From Nonomuraea angiospora (GTDB taxonomy: Bacteria > Actinomycetota > Actinomycetes > Streptosporangiales > Streptosporangiaceae): a stretch of DNA of 64,000 nt. Numbering within the stretch: the stretch's first letter is position 1; the number at the start of each line of letters is the position of its first letter. The notes under the pieces are model-generated. The model did no database searches and was not told where the DNA came from. It was given only the letters and a program-made list of their open reading frames with translations. Where the stretch lies: NCBI RefSeq assembly GCF_014873145.1, contig NZ_JADBEK010000001.1, positions 10,850,001 to 10,914,000 on the forward strand. Direction: 5' to 3'. Positions 49,282 to 58,414 of this stretch are shown here, in pieces. The position numbers and the translations under genes were made by a program.

Positions 49282-50832
49282 TCAGCGGCTCAGCTGTTCG
49301 TTCATGATGAGGAACGCCCCCAGCCCGTGGAAGTCGTTGACCGGGCGGGCCCGCCCGAAGTAGTAACTGAGCGAGTCGCTGGCGTTGGTGCCCTCGCTGA
49401 CGCCCACGAGGTTGGTCCGCCCGTCGGAGCCGAGCGACACCTGGGCGAGCACCCCCTGGTAGCCGCGCTCGGCGTTGGCGCGATAGGAGGCGTCCACGTA
49501 CCCGCGCTCGACCGCCCGCGAGATCGTGTACGTGTACATCGCCGAGCACGACGTCTCCGTCCAGTTCGACGGGTTCGACGGCTCGGTGACCACCTGCCAC
49601 CAGCGGCCCGTGGCCGGGTCCTGCCAGCGGGCGTACGCGGGCACGAGCTCGCGCAGGATGTCGATCAGCGCCGCCCGGCGCGGATGGTCGGCCGGGATCA
49701 GCTCCAGGATGTCGGTCACGGCCATCCCGAACCAGCCCATCGCCCGGCACCAGGAGATCCCGTTCGTGTTGCCCAGCGAGGGTTTGACCCAGGACGCGGT
49801 GGGGCCGCCCGGCTCGTCGTAGGCGTGGTAGAGCAGCCCGGCGGCCTGGCCCGACGTGCGGCGCAGGTGGCTCCAGTAGATCTCGAGCTGCTTGGCAGGT
49901 TCGGCGCTGGTGAAGGAGTCGGCCGCCACCCAGGCGCCGTACCGGGCGAGGAACGGGTCGGCCATGTAGACGCCGTCGCCCCAGAGCTGGCCCTCGCGGG
50001 AGGTGGAGGTGGAGTGCCACCAGCCGCCGTCGGAGGTGCGCGGGTACGTGTTCAGCCGGGTCCTGATCTTGGCCGCGGCGGTGCGGTAGCGGGCCTGCCC
50101 GGTCTCCCGGTAGAGGGCGAGCAGGACGTTGCCGGCCTGCATGCTGTCGAGGTTGCCGAAGCTCTGGGAGATGCCGCCGGAGGAGTCCACGAACCGGTCG
50201 GCCCAGTCCTTGATGTACTGCAGGTAGCGGGGCTCGCCGGTGCGCTGGTAGACGAGGTACTGGCCCCAGAGGTAGAGGCCCTGCGGGTAGCTCCAGCCGC
50301 CGAGCGTGGCGGGGGAGAAGCGGGCCATCGTCGAGTCGACCATCGCCCGGGACCAGTCGGTGCCCGTCGAGGAGGGGTCCACGCCCAGCGAGTCGAGGTT
50401 CGGGCCGCCGTTGGCGGTGGTGGCGGTGGCCTTGACCGCGTTCGCGCCGGCTGTCAGCGTGACCCGTACGGTGACGGTCCGCCAGGTGGTCCAGGAGCCG
50501 GTGCCGGGGAAGGACAGGGTGGTGGCGGTGCCACCGGCGGTGACGGTCATCGGACGGTCGACGGCCGTGCCGTTGGCGTAGCGGAGGGCGAGCGTGACCG
50601 GGCCGGGGTCCGCCGCCTGGATCGTCCACTCGACGGAGGAGCCGGCGACGTTGTCGAGGTTGACGAAGCCCGAGCCGGTGAACCCGGCGTGGTTCGACTC
50701 CACGACCCCTTGCGAGATCGTCCCGTTCTCGGCCTCGTAGAGGGTGGCCGCCGCGGCCGAGCTGACGGCAACCGGTTGCAGAATGAGCAGGCCGCCGAGT
50801 GTCGCGGCGGTGATTGCGCGAAGACGTCCCAT
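49282..50832 (-). CDS. CBM35-GH105 unsaturated rhamnogalacturonyl/glucuronyl hydrolase
   Basis: 516 aa, ATG 50832 with GGAG. Signal peptide 1-28, CBM35 at about 30-155 (LYEAENGTISQGVVESNHAG) and a GH88/GH105 (alpha/alpha)6 barrel at about 160-516. Signature elements include GGWSYPQGLYLWGQYLVYQRTG, WGDGVYMADPFLARYG (catalytic Asp), ISWCRAMGWFGMAV and WTETSCSAMYTYTISRAVERG. The family cleaves the delta-4,5-unsaturated uronic acid left by lyases; here that would be products of rhamnogalacturonan or pectin lyase. It diverges from the PQQ dehydrogenase gene. Most GH105 proteins are intracellular, so secretion and CBM35 are notable. Confidence 0.9.
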   Translation of the reverse strand: MGRLRAITAATLGGLLILQPVAVSSAAAATLYEAENGTISQGVVESNHAGFTGSGFVNLDNVAGSSVEWTIQAADPGPVTLALRYANGTAVDRPMTVTAGGTATTLSFPGTGSWTTWRTVTVRVTLTAGANAVKATATTANGGPNLDSLGVDPSSTGTDWSRAMVDSTMARFSPATLGGWSYPQGLYLWGQYLVYQRTGEPRYLQYIKDWADRFVDSSGGISQSFGNLDSMQAGNVLLALYRETGQARYRTAAAKIRTRLNTYPRTSDGGWWHSTSTSREGQLWGDGVYMADPFLARYGAWVAADSFTSAEPAKQLEIYWSHLRRTSGQAAGLLYHAYDEPGGPTASWVKPSLGNTNGISWCRAMGWFGMAVTDILELIPADHPRRAALIDILRELVPAYARWQDPATGRWWQVVTEPSNPSNWTETSCSAMYTYTISRAVERGYVDASYRANAERGYQGVLAQVSLGSDGRTNLVGVSEGTNASDSLSYYFGRARPVNDFHGLGAFLIMNEQLSR

Positions 50833-50967
50833 GTATCACTCCGGGTCTGACGAGCTGTGATGCCGTGCCGCCGGTGCGGTCCTGCACGATCGGGAGCCCA
50901 TGGCTCCGATCTTCTTGCGCACCTCAGGCATACATCCCGGCGTGGCGCCCTGTCTACCGGTCGATGT

Positions 50968-51009
50968 CATCCGATGTATCGATGCAGCAAAGTTAGGAAA
51001 CTTTCCTAA
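50968..51009. promoter_or_regulatory. Divergent control region of the pectinolytic cluster with two palindromes
   Basis: The 280-bp gap between GH105 and the PQQ dehydrogenase holds TTAGGAAACTTTCCTAA (50993-51009), a 17-bp perfect palindrome with the GAAACTTTC core. Just upstream is CATCCGATG (50968-50976), the core of the FCD operator at 16253. Both sit 100-145 bp before the rightward start. Confidence 0.65.
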
Positions 51010-51112
51010 GCAATGGACCGTTCCAACTATTGACGGGCCTGACGGTTTATGGCAAACGTTTGGAAAGCTCCCCTCTCTTACACCAGGCATCACTCTCAGC
51101 CAGGAGCGCCCG

Positions 51113-53530
51113 ATGAACTTCAGCAAGTCCCGGGCCTGCGTCATCGCCTGCTTACTCGCCCTGGGAACGGCCACCACGGCCCTCCCGGCGGACGCGGCGC
51201 CCACCCGGTACGAAGCCGAGAACGCGACGATCTCCCAAGGCGTCGTCGAGTCCAACCACGCCGGCTACTCCGGCACCGGCTTCGTCAACGGGGACAACGT
51301 CGCAGGCTCCTTCACCGAATGGACGATCAACGCGCCCGCCGCGGGCACGGCCACGCTGGCCTTCCGCTACGCCAACGGCACCGGCGCCGACCGGCCCAGC
51401 GACATCGCGGTCAATGGCACGACCGTCGCCGCCGCCCGCTCCTTCCCCGCCACCGGCGCCTGGACCACCTGGACCACGATCACGCTGACCGCCCAGGTCA
51501 CCGCGGGCACGAACACGATCAGGGCCACCGCCACCGGCGCGGGCGGCAACCCGAACTGGGACTACCTCGACGCCGAGGTCCAGTCGTCCAACTTCACCGA
51601 CTACCAGGCGGAGTCCGCGACGATCTCGCAGGGCGTCGTCGAGTCCAACCACGCCGGCTTCACCGGCTCGGGCTTCGTCAACTACGACAACGTCACCGGC
51701 TCCTCCGTCGAGTTCGCCGTCAGCGCGGCCGCCGCCGGCACCCAGAGTCTGACCTTCCGCTTCGCCAACGGCACCACCACCGACCGGCCGATGACCATCG
51801 CCGTCAACGGCACCGCGGTCGCCACCGCCCGGTCTTTCCCCGGCACGGGTGCCTGGACGACCTGGCAGGAGATCAGCGTGAACGCCCCGCTGAACGCGGG
51901 CGGCAACACGGTCAGGGCCACGGCCACCACGGACAACGGCGGCCCGAACCTCGACCGGCTGCGGGTCACCGGCCCCGGCGACACCGAGAAGCCGACCTCG
52001 CCGGGCCAGCCGGCGTGCTCCGACATCACGCACAACGCCCTGACCCTGGCCTGGCCGCCGTCCACCGACAACATCGGCGTGGCGGCCTACGACATCTACT
52101 ACCTGGGCCAGCAGATCGCGACCGCTCCCGCGTCGCCGTACCGGCTGACCGGGCTCAACCCGAACTTCTCTTACCAGCTGTCGGTCTTCGCCCGCGACGC
52201 CTCCGGCAACGTGTCGCTGAGCAGCCCCGAAGTGAACTGCAAGACGCTGCCCGCGCCCGCCGACGACCCGCCCTCGCAGCCGGGGCAGCCCACCGTCAGC
52301 GGCGTGCAGTCCGCCTCCGCCACCGTGACCTGGGGCGCCTCCACCGACGACAACGGCGTGCGGGCCTACCTGGTGCGCGACAACGCCACCAACGCCGTGC
52401 TCGCCACGGTGACCGGCACCCCGCCGGCCACGACGGCCAGTGTGCCGCTCGAATGCGCGCACACGTACCAGGTGCACGTGGTCGCGCGTGACAGCGCCAA
52501 CCAGCTCTCCACGCCGAGCGCGCCGTCCGCGTCGTTCACCACGGGCAGCTGCGGCACCGTGCCGCAGACGCCGGCCGGCGTCGCCGGTGGCTGGGACGTG
52601 CCGTGGGACATCTCCTGGGCGCCCGACGGCACGTACGCGCTGGTGACCGAGCGCGACACGTTCAAGGTCTTCAAGATCACCCCGTCGGGCACCAAGACGC
52701 AGGTCGGCACCGTGCCCAACGTGCAGACCACCGACGGCGAGGGCGGCCTGATGGGCCTCGACTTCTCGCCCACCTGGAACGGCACGACCGACCAGGAGGT
52801 GTTCTTCATGCACACCGCCTCCGAAGGCAACCGGGTCGTGAAGATGAACTTCAACGGCACCGCGCTCAGCGGCTACGCCACCATCCTGCAGGGCATCGAC
52901 AAGAACCGGTACCACAACGGCGGGCGCATCAGGTTCGGCCCCGACGGCTACCTGTACGTGACCACCGGCGACGCGCAGCAGTCGAGCAACGCCCCCGACC
53001 TCGACTCGCTCAACGGCAAGATCCTTCGCATCACCAAGACCGGCGCCGCCGCGCCCGGCAACCCGTTCGGCACCCGCGTCTACAGCTACGGCCACCGCAA
53101 CCCGCAGGGCCTGGCCTGGGACTCGGCCGGCCGACTGTGGGAGTCGGAGCTGGGCAACTCCTCGCGGGACGAGCTCAACCTCATCCAGCCGGGCAAGAAC
53201 TACGGCTGGCCCACCTGCGAGGGCACCTGCAGCACCTCCGGCATGACGAACCCGAAGTACACCTGGAGTGTCTCCGAGGCCTCGCCGAGCGGCATCGCCA
53301 TCGTCAACAACACGGTGTTCATGGCGGCGCTGCGCGGCCAGCGGCTGTGGCGCATCGTGCTGAACGGCGAGAACGTCTCGACGGTCAACTCCTACTTCAA
53401 CGGCACGTACGGCAGGCTCCGCGCGGTCGAGAAGGTCCCCGGCGCCAACGCCATCTGGTTCGGCTCCACCAACTCCGACAACAACGGCGACGGATCGGCC
53501 GACACCATCCGCCGCTCCAACATCCAGTAG
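51113..53530 (+). CDS. CBM35-CBM35-FnIII-FnIII-PQQ-dependent sugar dehydrogenase
   Basis: 805 aa, ATG 51113 with AGGAG. Signal peptide 1-28; two CBM35 modules (about 32-158 and 164-285); two FnIII domains (TSPGQPACSDITHNALTLAW and SQPGQPTVSGVQSASATVTW, about 293-480); and a six-bladed sGDH-like beta-propeller (about 485-805). The propeller carries GEGGLMGLDFSPTW, NGGRIRFGPDGYLYVTTGD, YSYGHRNPQGLAWD and NYGWPTCEG, the segments that bind PQQ and calcium in soluble glucose dehydrogenase. It probably oxidises a sugar or oligosaccharide while bound to polysaccharide, possibly feeding electrons to another oxidoreductase. Start of the cluster operon. Confidence 0.9.
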   Translation: MNFSKSRACVIACLLALGTATTALPADAAPTRYEAENATISQGVVESNHAGYSGTGFVNGDNVAGSFTEWTINAPAAGTATLAFRYANGTGADRPSDIAVNGTTVAAARSFPATGAWTTWTTITLTAQVTAGTNTIRATATGAGGNPNWDYLDAEVQSSNFTDYQAESATISQGVVESNHAGFTGSGFVNYDNVTGSSVEFAVSAAAAGTQSLTFRFANGTTTDRPMTIAVNGTAVATARSFPGTGAWTTWQEISVNAPLNAGGNTVRATATTDNGGPNLDRLRVTGPGDTEKPTSPGQPACSDITHNALTLAWPPSTDNIGVAAYDIYYLGQQIATAPASPYRLTGLNPNFSYQLSVFARDASGNVSLSSPEVNCKTLPAPADDPPSQPGQPTVSGVQSASATVTWGASTDDNGVRAYLVRDNATNAVLATVTGTPPATTASVPLECAHTYQVHVVARDSANQLSTPSAPSASFTTGSCGTVPQTPAGVAGGWDVPWDISWAPDGTYALVTERDTFKVFKITPSGTKTQVGTVPNVQTTDGEGGLMGLDFSPTWNGTTDQEVFFMHTASEGNRVVKMNFNGTALSGYATILQGIDKNRYHNGGRIRFGPDGYLYVTTGDAQQSSNAPDLDSLNGKILRITKTGAAAPGNPFGTRVYSYGHRNPQGLAWDSAGRLWESELGNSSRDELNLIQPGKNYGWPTCEGTCSTSGMTNPKYTWSVSEASPSGIAIVNNTVFMAALRGQRLWRIVLNGENVSTVNSYFNGTYGRLRAVEKVPGANAIWFGSTNSDNNGDGSADTIRRSNIQ

Positions 53531-53595
53531 TCACCCCCTAGTCGCCGGCGGCCGCGCCATCGCGCGGTCGCCGGATCCACCCCCCGGAGCCTGCG

Positions 53596-55389
53596 ATGCA
53601 TCCCTCCAGAAGGGCCGTGCTCAAAGGAGCGCTGCTCGTCCCCGTGCAGGCGGGCGCCGTGCTGCCGCCGGCGCCCGCCACGGCCCAGCCGCTCGACTCC
53701 CCCTGGGACCAGGTGCCCGCGATCCTGGCCAGGATCGTGCCGCCGACCTTTCCCGACCGCACGTTCCCCATCACCGATTACGGTGCCAAGCCGGACAACT
53801 CCACCGACTGCACGGCCGCCTTCCGCTCCGCCATCGCGGCCTGCAACGCGGCGGGCGGCGGCACGGTGCTCGTGCCCGGCACCGGCAAGTTCCGCACCGG
53901 CAAGATCCACCTGCTGTCCGGCGTGCGGCTGCACGTCGAGGCGGGCGGCACGATCCGGTTCAGATCGGACGCGGGCTCGTACCTGCCGACGGTGTTCACC
54001 CGCTGGCAGGGGATCGAGTGCTTCAACTACTCGCCCTTCATCTACGCCAGGAACCAGACCGACCTCGCGCTGACCGGCACCGGCACGATCGACGGGAACG
54101 CGGCGGCCGGCCCCTGGTTCGGCTTCGACGACCAGCGCGGCCCGGACTGGGACCGGTTGCAGCAGCAGGCCGTGGACGGCGTGCCGGTGGAGCAGCGGCA
54201 GTTCGGCGACGGCCACTTCCTCAAGCCGAACCTGATCCAGTTCTACGGCTGCCGGAACATCCTCGTCGAGGACCTCGACATCAGGAACCCCGCGATGTGG
54301 ACCATCCACCCCGTCTTATCCCGAAATATCACGGTAAGGCGGGTCAAAATCTATAGCCGGGGCGCGATGGTGGACGGCGTCGACCCCGAATCCTCGTCGG
54401 ACGTGCTCATCGAGGGCTGCACGTTCGACACCGGCGACGACGGCACCGTCATCAAGTCGGGCCGCGACACCGACGGCCGCCGCGTGGGCGTGCCGTCCAC
54501 CGACATCGTCATCCGCGACAACACCTACTACGGCCGCTGGGGCGCGATCACGGTCGGCAGCGAGATGTCCGGCGGCGTCCGCAACGTCTTCGCCGAGAAC
54601 AACCGCATCCTCGCCGGCTCCAGTTACCACTCGTTCTACGCCCTCTACCTGAAGACCAACAACCGGCGCGGCGGGACGGTGGACGGCGTGCACGTCCGCA
54701 ACCTGACGGGTGGCCCGTGCGACCGGGGCGGCTTCTACATCGACATGAACTACAGCCTGACCGGCCCCGGCAACGGCCCGATCGTCGACCCGGTCATCCA
54801 GAACATCACCGTGGACGGCCTGAACCTCGCCGGCTCGCCGTTCGCGATCAAGCTGTCGGGCTCCGCCGCCAGCCACATCCGCAATGTCACGATCACCAAC
54901 AGCACCTTCACCCAGATCGACACCCCCGCCCCCCAGCTCTCCAACGCCGACAACGTCGTGCTGCGCGACGTGCGCATCAACGGCGTCCTGTACGGGGGCT
55001 CGCCGCCGGGCAACCGGTACGAGGCCGAGAACGCGACGATCTCCCAGGGCGCGGTCGAGTCCAACCACGCCGGCTTCTCCGGCACCGGGTTCGTGAACTA
55101 CGACAACGCGGCCGGCTCGTACGTCGAGTTCACCGTGAACGCCGCCGCGGCGGGGACGGCGACCCTGACCCTCCGCTACGCCAACGGCACCACGGCCAAC
55201 CGCGCGATGGACATCGCGGTCAACGGCACGGTCGTGGCGGCGGCCAAACCCTTCAACGGCACGGGCGCCTGGACCACCTGGCAGTCCACGACGGTCTCCG
55301 CCCAGCTCGCCGCCGGCGCCAACACCGTCAGGGCGACCGCCACCACCGCCAACGGCGGCCCCAACCTCGACTACCTGGAGGTCCGATGA
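53596..55389 (+). CDS. GH28 polygalacturonase-like enzyme with C-terminal CBM35 (copy A)
   Basis: 597 aa, ATG 53596 with GGAG. Signal 1-31 (HPSRRAVLKGALLVP, Tat-like), then a parallel beta-helix GH28 domain (about 36-470) starting ITDYGAKPDNSTDCTAAF. Active-site segments are DGVDPESSSDV, TGDDGTVIKSGRD (catalytic Asp pair) and AITVGSEMSGGV. CBM35 is at about 475-597. GH28 enzymes hydrolyse galacturonan or rhamnogalacturonan. It is highly similar to copy B (56564-58414); here the residue after the Asp pair is Gly, where copy B has Cys. Stop overlaps the next start. Confidence 0.92.
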   Translation: MHPSRRAVLKGALLVPVQAGAVLPPAPATAQPLDSPWDQVPAILARIVPPTFPDRTFPITDYGAKPDNSTDCTAAFRSAIAACNAAGGGTVLVPGTGKFRTGKIHLLSGVRLHVEAGGTIRFRSDAGSYLPTVFTRWQGIECFNYSPFIYARNQTDLALTGTGTIDGNAAAGPWFGFDDQRGPDWDRLQQQAVDGVPVEQRQFGDGHFLKPNLIQFYGCRNILVEDLDIRNPAMWTIHPVLSRNITVRRVKIYSRGAMVDGVDPESSSDVLIEGCTFDTGDDGTVIKSGRDTDGRRVGVPSTDIVIRDNTYYGRWGAITVGSEMSGGVRNVFAENNRILAGSSYHSFYALYLKTNNRRGGTVDGVHVRNLTGGPCDRGGFYIDMNYSLTGPGNGPIVDPVIQNITVDGLNLAGSPFAIKLSGSAASHIRNVTITNSTFTQIDTPAPQLSNADNVVLRDVRINGVLYGGSPPGNRYEAENATISQGAVESNHAGFSGTGFVNYDNAAGSYVEFTVNAAAAGTATLTLRYANGTTANRAMDIAVNGTVVAAAKPFNGTGAWTTWQSTTVSAQLAAGANTVRATATTANGGPNLDYLEVR

Positions 55390-56567
55390 GCGTGACCCGT
55401 CGCCAGCTCGGCGCCCTGGTGGGGGCCGCGTTCCTCGCCCCGGCCCTGCCCACCAGGGCCGCCTCGGCCGGCACCTTGACCGTCGCCCCCGCCTGGAAGC
55501 TCATGTGGGCGCCCGACCCGGCCGCCGTCGGGCTGCGCGCGTTCGAGACGCTGGAGGACGACCGCGCCGACTCGCATCCGGCCGGGCAGCCCCACATCTA
55601 CGTCGAGGGCGACGCCTTCCGCTTCAACATGCACACCGTCGACCGCGACACGTCCACGGACCGGCAGCGCCAGGAGGTCACCGGCAACCGGAACCCGGAC
55701 GGCTACCTGCGCTGGCTGGCGGGCGAGACCTGGCGCGTCACGTACTCGATGTACATCCCCAGCTCGCTCAAGGCGACCACGACCTTCACCCACATCAGCC
55801 AGACCAAGATGCCGGGCACCGGAACCAGCCCGATCACCGTCACGTCGCTGCGCCGCGTGAACGGCGTGCAGACCATCGAACACAAGATCTTCGAGTCCGA
55901 CACCCTGGTGGGGCGCACCGAGCTAGAGCCGCTGCACGACAAGTGGATCGACGCCGAGTACGAGATCAAGATCGGCGACGGCGGCTCGGGCTCGGTGCGG
56001 TGGGTGCTGCGCAGCGGCGGCGCCACGCTCGTGGACGCCACCAAGACGGGCGACACCTTCCTCGGCGACCGGGTCCGCCCCAAGTGGGGCATCTACCGCT
56101 CGCTCGGCGACACCTCCGGCTCGCTGCAGAACTGCTACCTGCTGCTGCGCGACATGCGCGCGTACAAGCAGGTGCAGGCCACCGCCACCCGGCTGGAAGC
56201 GGAGAACGCGACGATCTCGCAGGGCGTCGTCGAGTCGAACCACGCGGGGTTCTCCGGCGCCGGGTTCGTCAACACCGACAACGTGGCGGGCGCCTACGTC
56301 GAGTGGCGGCACACCGCCGCCGCGGCCGGTCCCGCCACGCTGACCGTCCGCTACGCCAACGGCACGGGCGCCGACCGCCCCGCGGACCTGGCCGTCAACG
56401 GCCGGCTCGTGGCCTCCGGCCTGTCCTTCCCCGCCACCGGCGCCTGGACCACGTGGGCGTCCAGGAGCGTGGTGGCCGACCTCGCCGCCGGGGCCAACAC
56501 CATCCGCCTCACCGCCGCCACGGCGGGCGGCTGCCCGAACCTCGACTACCTGGAGGTGGTCCAGTGA
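55386..56567 (+). CDS. Jelly-roll polysaccharide lyase-like protein with CBM35
   Basis: 393 aa, ATG 55386 overlapping the GH28 stop (ATGA). A Tat-like leader (VTRRQLGALVGAAFLAPALP) precedes a beta-jelly-roll domain (about 30-265) with VEGDAFRFNMHTVDRDTSTDRQRQEVTGN, WRVTYSMYIPSSL, THISQTKM and RVRPKWGIYRS. These resemble the PF14099-type heparinase/glucuronan lyase-like proteins. CBM35 covers about 269-393. It may cleave uronate-containing chains and generate unsaturated ends for the GH105 enzyme. PL family number is not certain. Confidence 0.78.
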   Translation: MSVTRRQLGALVGAAFLAPALPTRAASAGTLTVAPAWKLMWAPDPAAVGLRAFETLEDDRADSHPAGQPHIYVEGDAFRFNMHTVDRDTSTDRQRQEVTGNRNPDGYLRWLAGETWRVTYSMYIPSSLKATTTFTHISQTKMPGTGTSPITVTSLRRVNGVQTIEHKIFESDTLVGRTELEPLHDKWIDAEYEIKIGDGGSGSVRWVLRSGGATLVDATKTGDTFLGDRVRPKWGIYRSLGDTSGSLQNCYLLLRDMRAYKQVQATATRLEAENATISQGVVESNHAGFSGAGFVNTDNVAGAYVEWRHTAAAAGPATLTVRYANGTGADRPADLAVNGRLVASGLSFPATGAWTTWASRSVVADLAAGANTIRLTAATAGGCPNLDYLEVVQ

Positions 56568-58414
56568 CGATCTCCCGGCGCGACCTGATCAAAGCAGGCG
56601 GCGCCCTCCTCGTCGGCACCGGCACCACGGGCGGGCCCACGTACGCCGAGTCCGTCGCCCCTGGTGCGGCGGGCTCGGCCACCACCACCACCGGCACCAC
56701 CGCCACCACCGCCGCCGCGACCAGTGCCTCCATGGCGGCGTCGCCGTGGGACCGGGTGCCCGAGATCCTCGCCAGGATCGTCCCGCCGGCCTTCCCCGAC
56801 CGCGCGTTCCCGATCACCGACTACGGCGCCAAGCCCGACAACTCCACCGACTGCACGGCCGCGTTCCGCGACGCCATCGCCGCCTGCAACGCGGCGGGCG
56901 GCGGCCGCGTGGTGGTGCCGTCAGGAACGTTCCGCACCGGCAAGATCCACCTGCTGTCGAACGTCAACCTCCAGGTGAACGGCACCATCCGGTTCCGCAC
57001 GGACCCCGGCTCCTACCTGCCGACGGTCTTCACCCGCTGGGAGGGCATCGAGTGCTACAACTACTCGCCCTTCATCTACGCCAACGGCCAGACCAACGTG
57101 GCCATCACGGGCACGGGCACGATCGACGGCAACGCGCCCGCCGGCGACTGGTCGTCGTGGGGGAGCGGCGGCGCGGACCGCGACCAGCTCCGCGAATGGG
57201 GCGCGGACGACCACCCGGTGGCGCAGCGCCAGTTCGGCAGCGGCCACAAGCTGCGCCCGAACCTGATCGGCCTCTACAACTGCACGGCGGTGCTCGTCGA
57301 GGGCGTCAACCTGCGCAACCCGGCGATGTGGACCCTGCACCCGGTCTACTGCACCAACGTCACCGTCCGGAACGTCACCTTCTCCTCCACCAACTCCCAG
57401 GGTGACGGCTGCGACCCCGACTCCTGCACCGACGTGCTGATCACCGGCTGCAAGTTCGACACCAACGACGACTGCGTCCCCGTCAAGTCGGGCCGCGACC
57501 GCGACGGCCGCCGGGTGAACCGCCCCTCGCAGAACATCGTGATCCAGAACTGCAAGTTCAGCGGCCGGTGGGGCGGCGTGACCATCGGCAGCGAGATGTC
57601 CGGCGGGGTCCGCGACGTGTTCGCCGAGGACTGCGAGTGCAACGCGCCCGACTTCCCCGGCCGCTACCCGGTCAAGTACGCCCTCTACGTCAAGACCAGC
57701 TTCAACCGCGGCGGCTTCGTGGACGGCGTGCACCTGCGCCGCATCACCGGCCACGACCTGGAGCGCAGCGCCCTGTACGTCACGCTCAACTACGAGACCT
57801 CGGGCTCCCTGCCGCCGGTCGTGCAGAACTTCACCGCCGACGGTCTCACGATCGACGGCGCGGCGCAGGCGTACGACCTGGACGGCCGCCCGACCGACCA
57901 CATCAAGAACGTCACGATCTCCAACAGCACGTTCACCGGGATCACGACGGCCACGCCGACCGCGTCGAACGTCGACAACCTCGTGCTGTCCGGCGTCCGC
58001 GTCAACGGCAAGGACATTTCGAACACGGCGGGGACCCGCTACGAGGCCGAGAACGCGACGATCTCCCAGGGCGCCGCCGAGTCGAACCACGCCGGCTACT
58101 CCGGCACCGGCTTCGTCAACTCCGACAACGTGGCCGGCGCCTACGTCGAGTTCGCGGTGAGCGCGGCGGCGGCCGGCAGCAGGACGCTCACGATCAGGTA
58201 CGCCAACGGCACGAGCACCAACCGGCCGTTCGCGGTCACCGTCAACGGCGCCGCCGCCGGATCCGCCGTGAACGCCCCCGGCACCGGCGCCTGGACCACC
58301 TGGGTGTCCACCTCCGTCACCGTGCCGCTCATCTCCGGCGCCAACGCCATCCGGCTCACCGCCACCACCGCCGGTGGCCTGCCCAATCTCGACTACGTGG
58401 AGCTCCAGCCATGA
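56564..58414 (+). CDS. GH28 polygalacturonase-like enzyme with C-terminal CBM35 (copy B)
   Basis: 616 aa, GTG 56564 overlapping the previous stop. Tat-like leader (SRRDLIKAGGALLVG), a Thr/Ala-rich linker (ATTTTGTTATTAAATS) at about 35-55, GH28 domain about 60-490 and CBM35 about 492-616. Active site: GDGCDPDSCTDV, TNDDCVPVKSGRD and VTIGSEMSGGV. The domain shares long identical stretches with copy A at protein and DNA level, indicating tandem duplication with the lyase gene now between them. Confidence 0.92.
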   Translation: MTISRRDLIKAGGALLVGTGTTGGPTYAESVAPGAAGSATTTTGTTATTAAATSASMAASPWDRVPEILARIVPPAFPDRAFPITDYGAKPDNSTDCTAAFRDAIAACNAAGGGRVVVPSGTFRTGKIHLLSNVNLQVNGTIRFRTDPGSYLPTVFTRWEGIECYNYSPFIYANGQTNVAITGTGTIDGNAPAGDWSSWGSGGADRDQLREWGADDHPVAQRQFGSGHKLRPNLIGLYNCTAVLVEGVNLRNPAMWTLHPVYCTNVTVRNVTFSSTNSQGDGCDPDSCTDVLITGCKFDTNDDCVPVKSGRDRDGRRVNRPSQNIVIQNCKFSGRWGGVTIGSEMSGGVRDVFAEDCECNAPDFPGRYPVKYALYVKTSFNRGGFVDGVHLRRITGHDLERSALYVTLNYETSGSLPPVVQNFTADGLTIDGAAQAYDLDGRPTDHIKNVTISNSTFTGITTATPTASNVDNLVLSGVRVNGKDISNTAGTRYEAENATISQGAAESNHAGYSGTGFVNSDNVAGAYVEFAVSAAAAGSRTLTIRYANGTSTNRPFAVTVNGAAAGSAVNAPGTGAWTTWVSTSVTVPLISGANAIRLTATTAGGLPNLDYVELQP

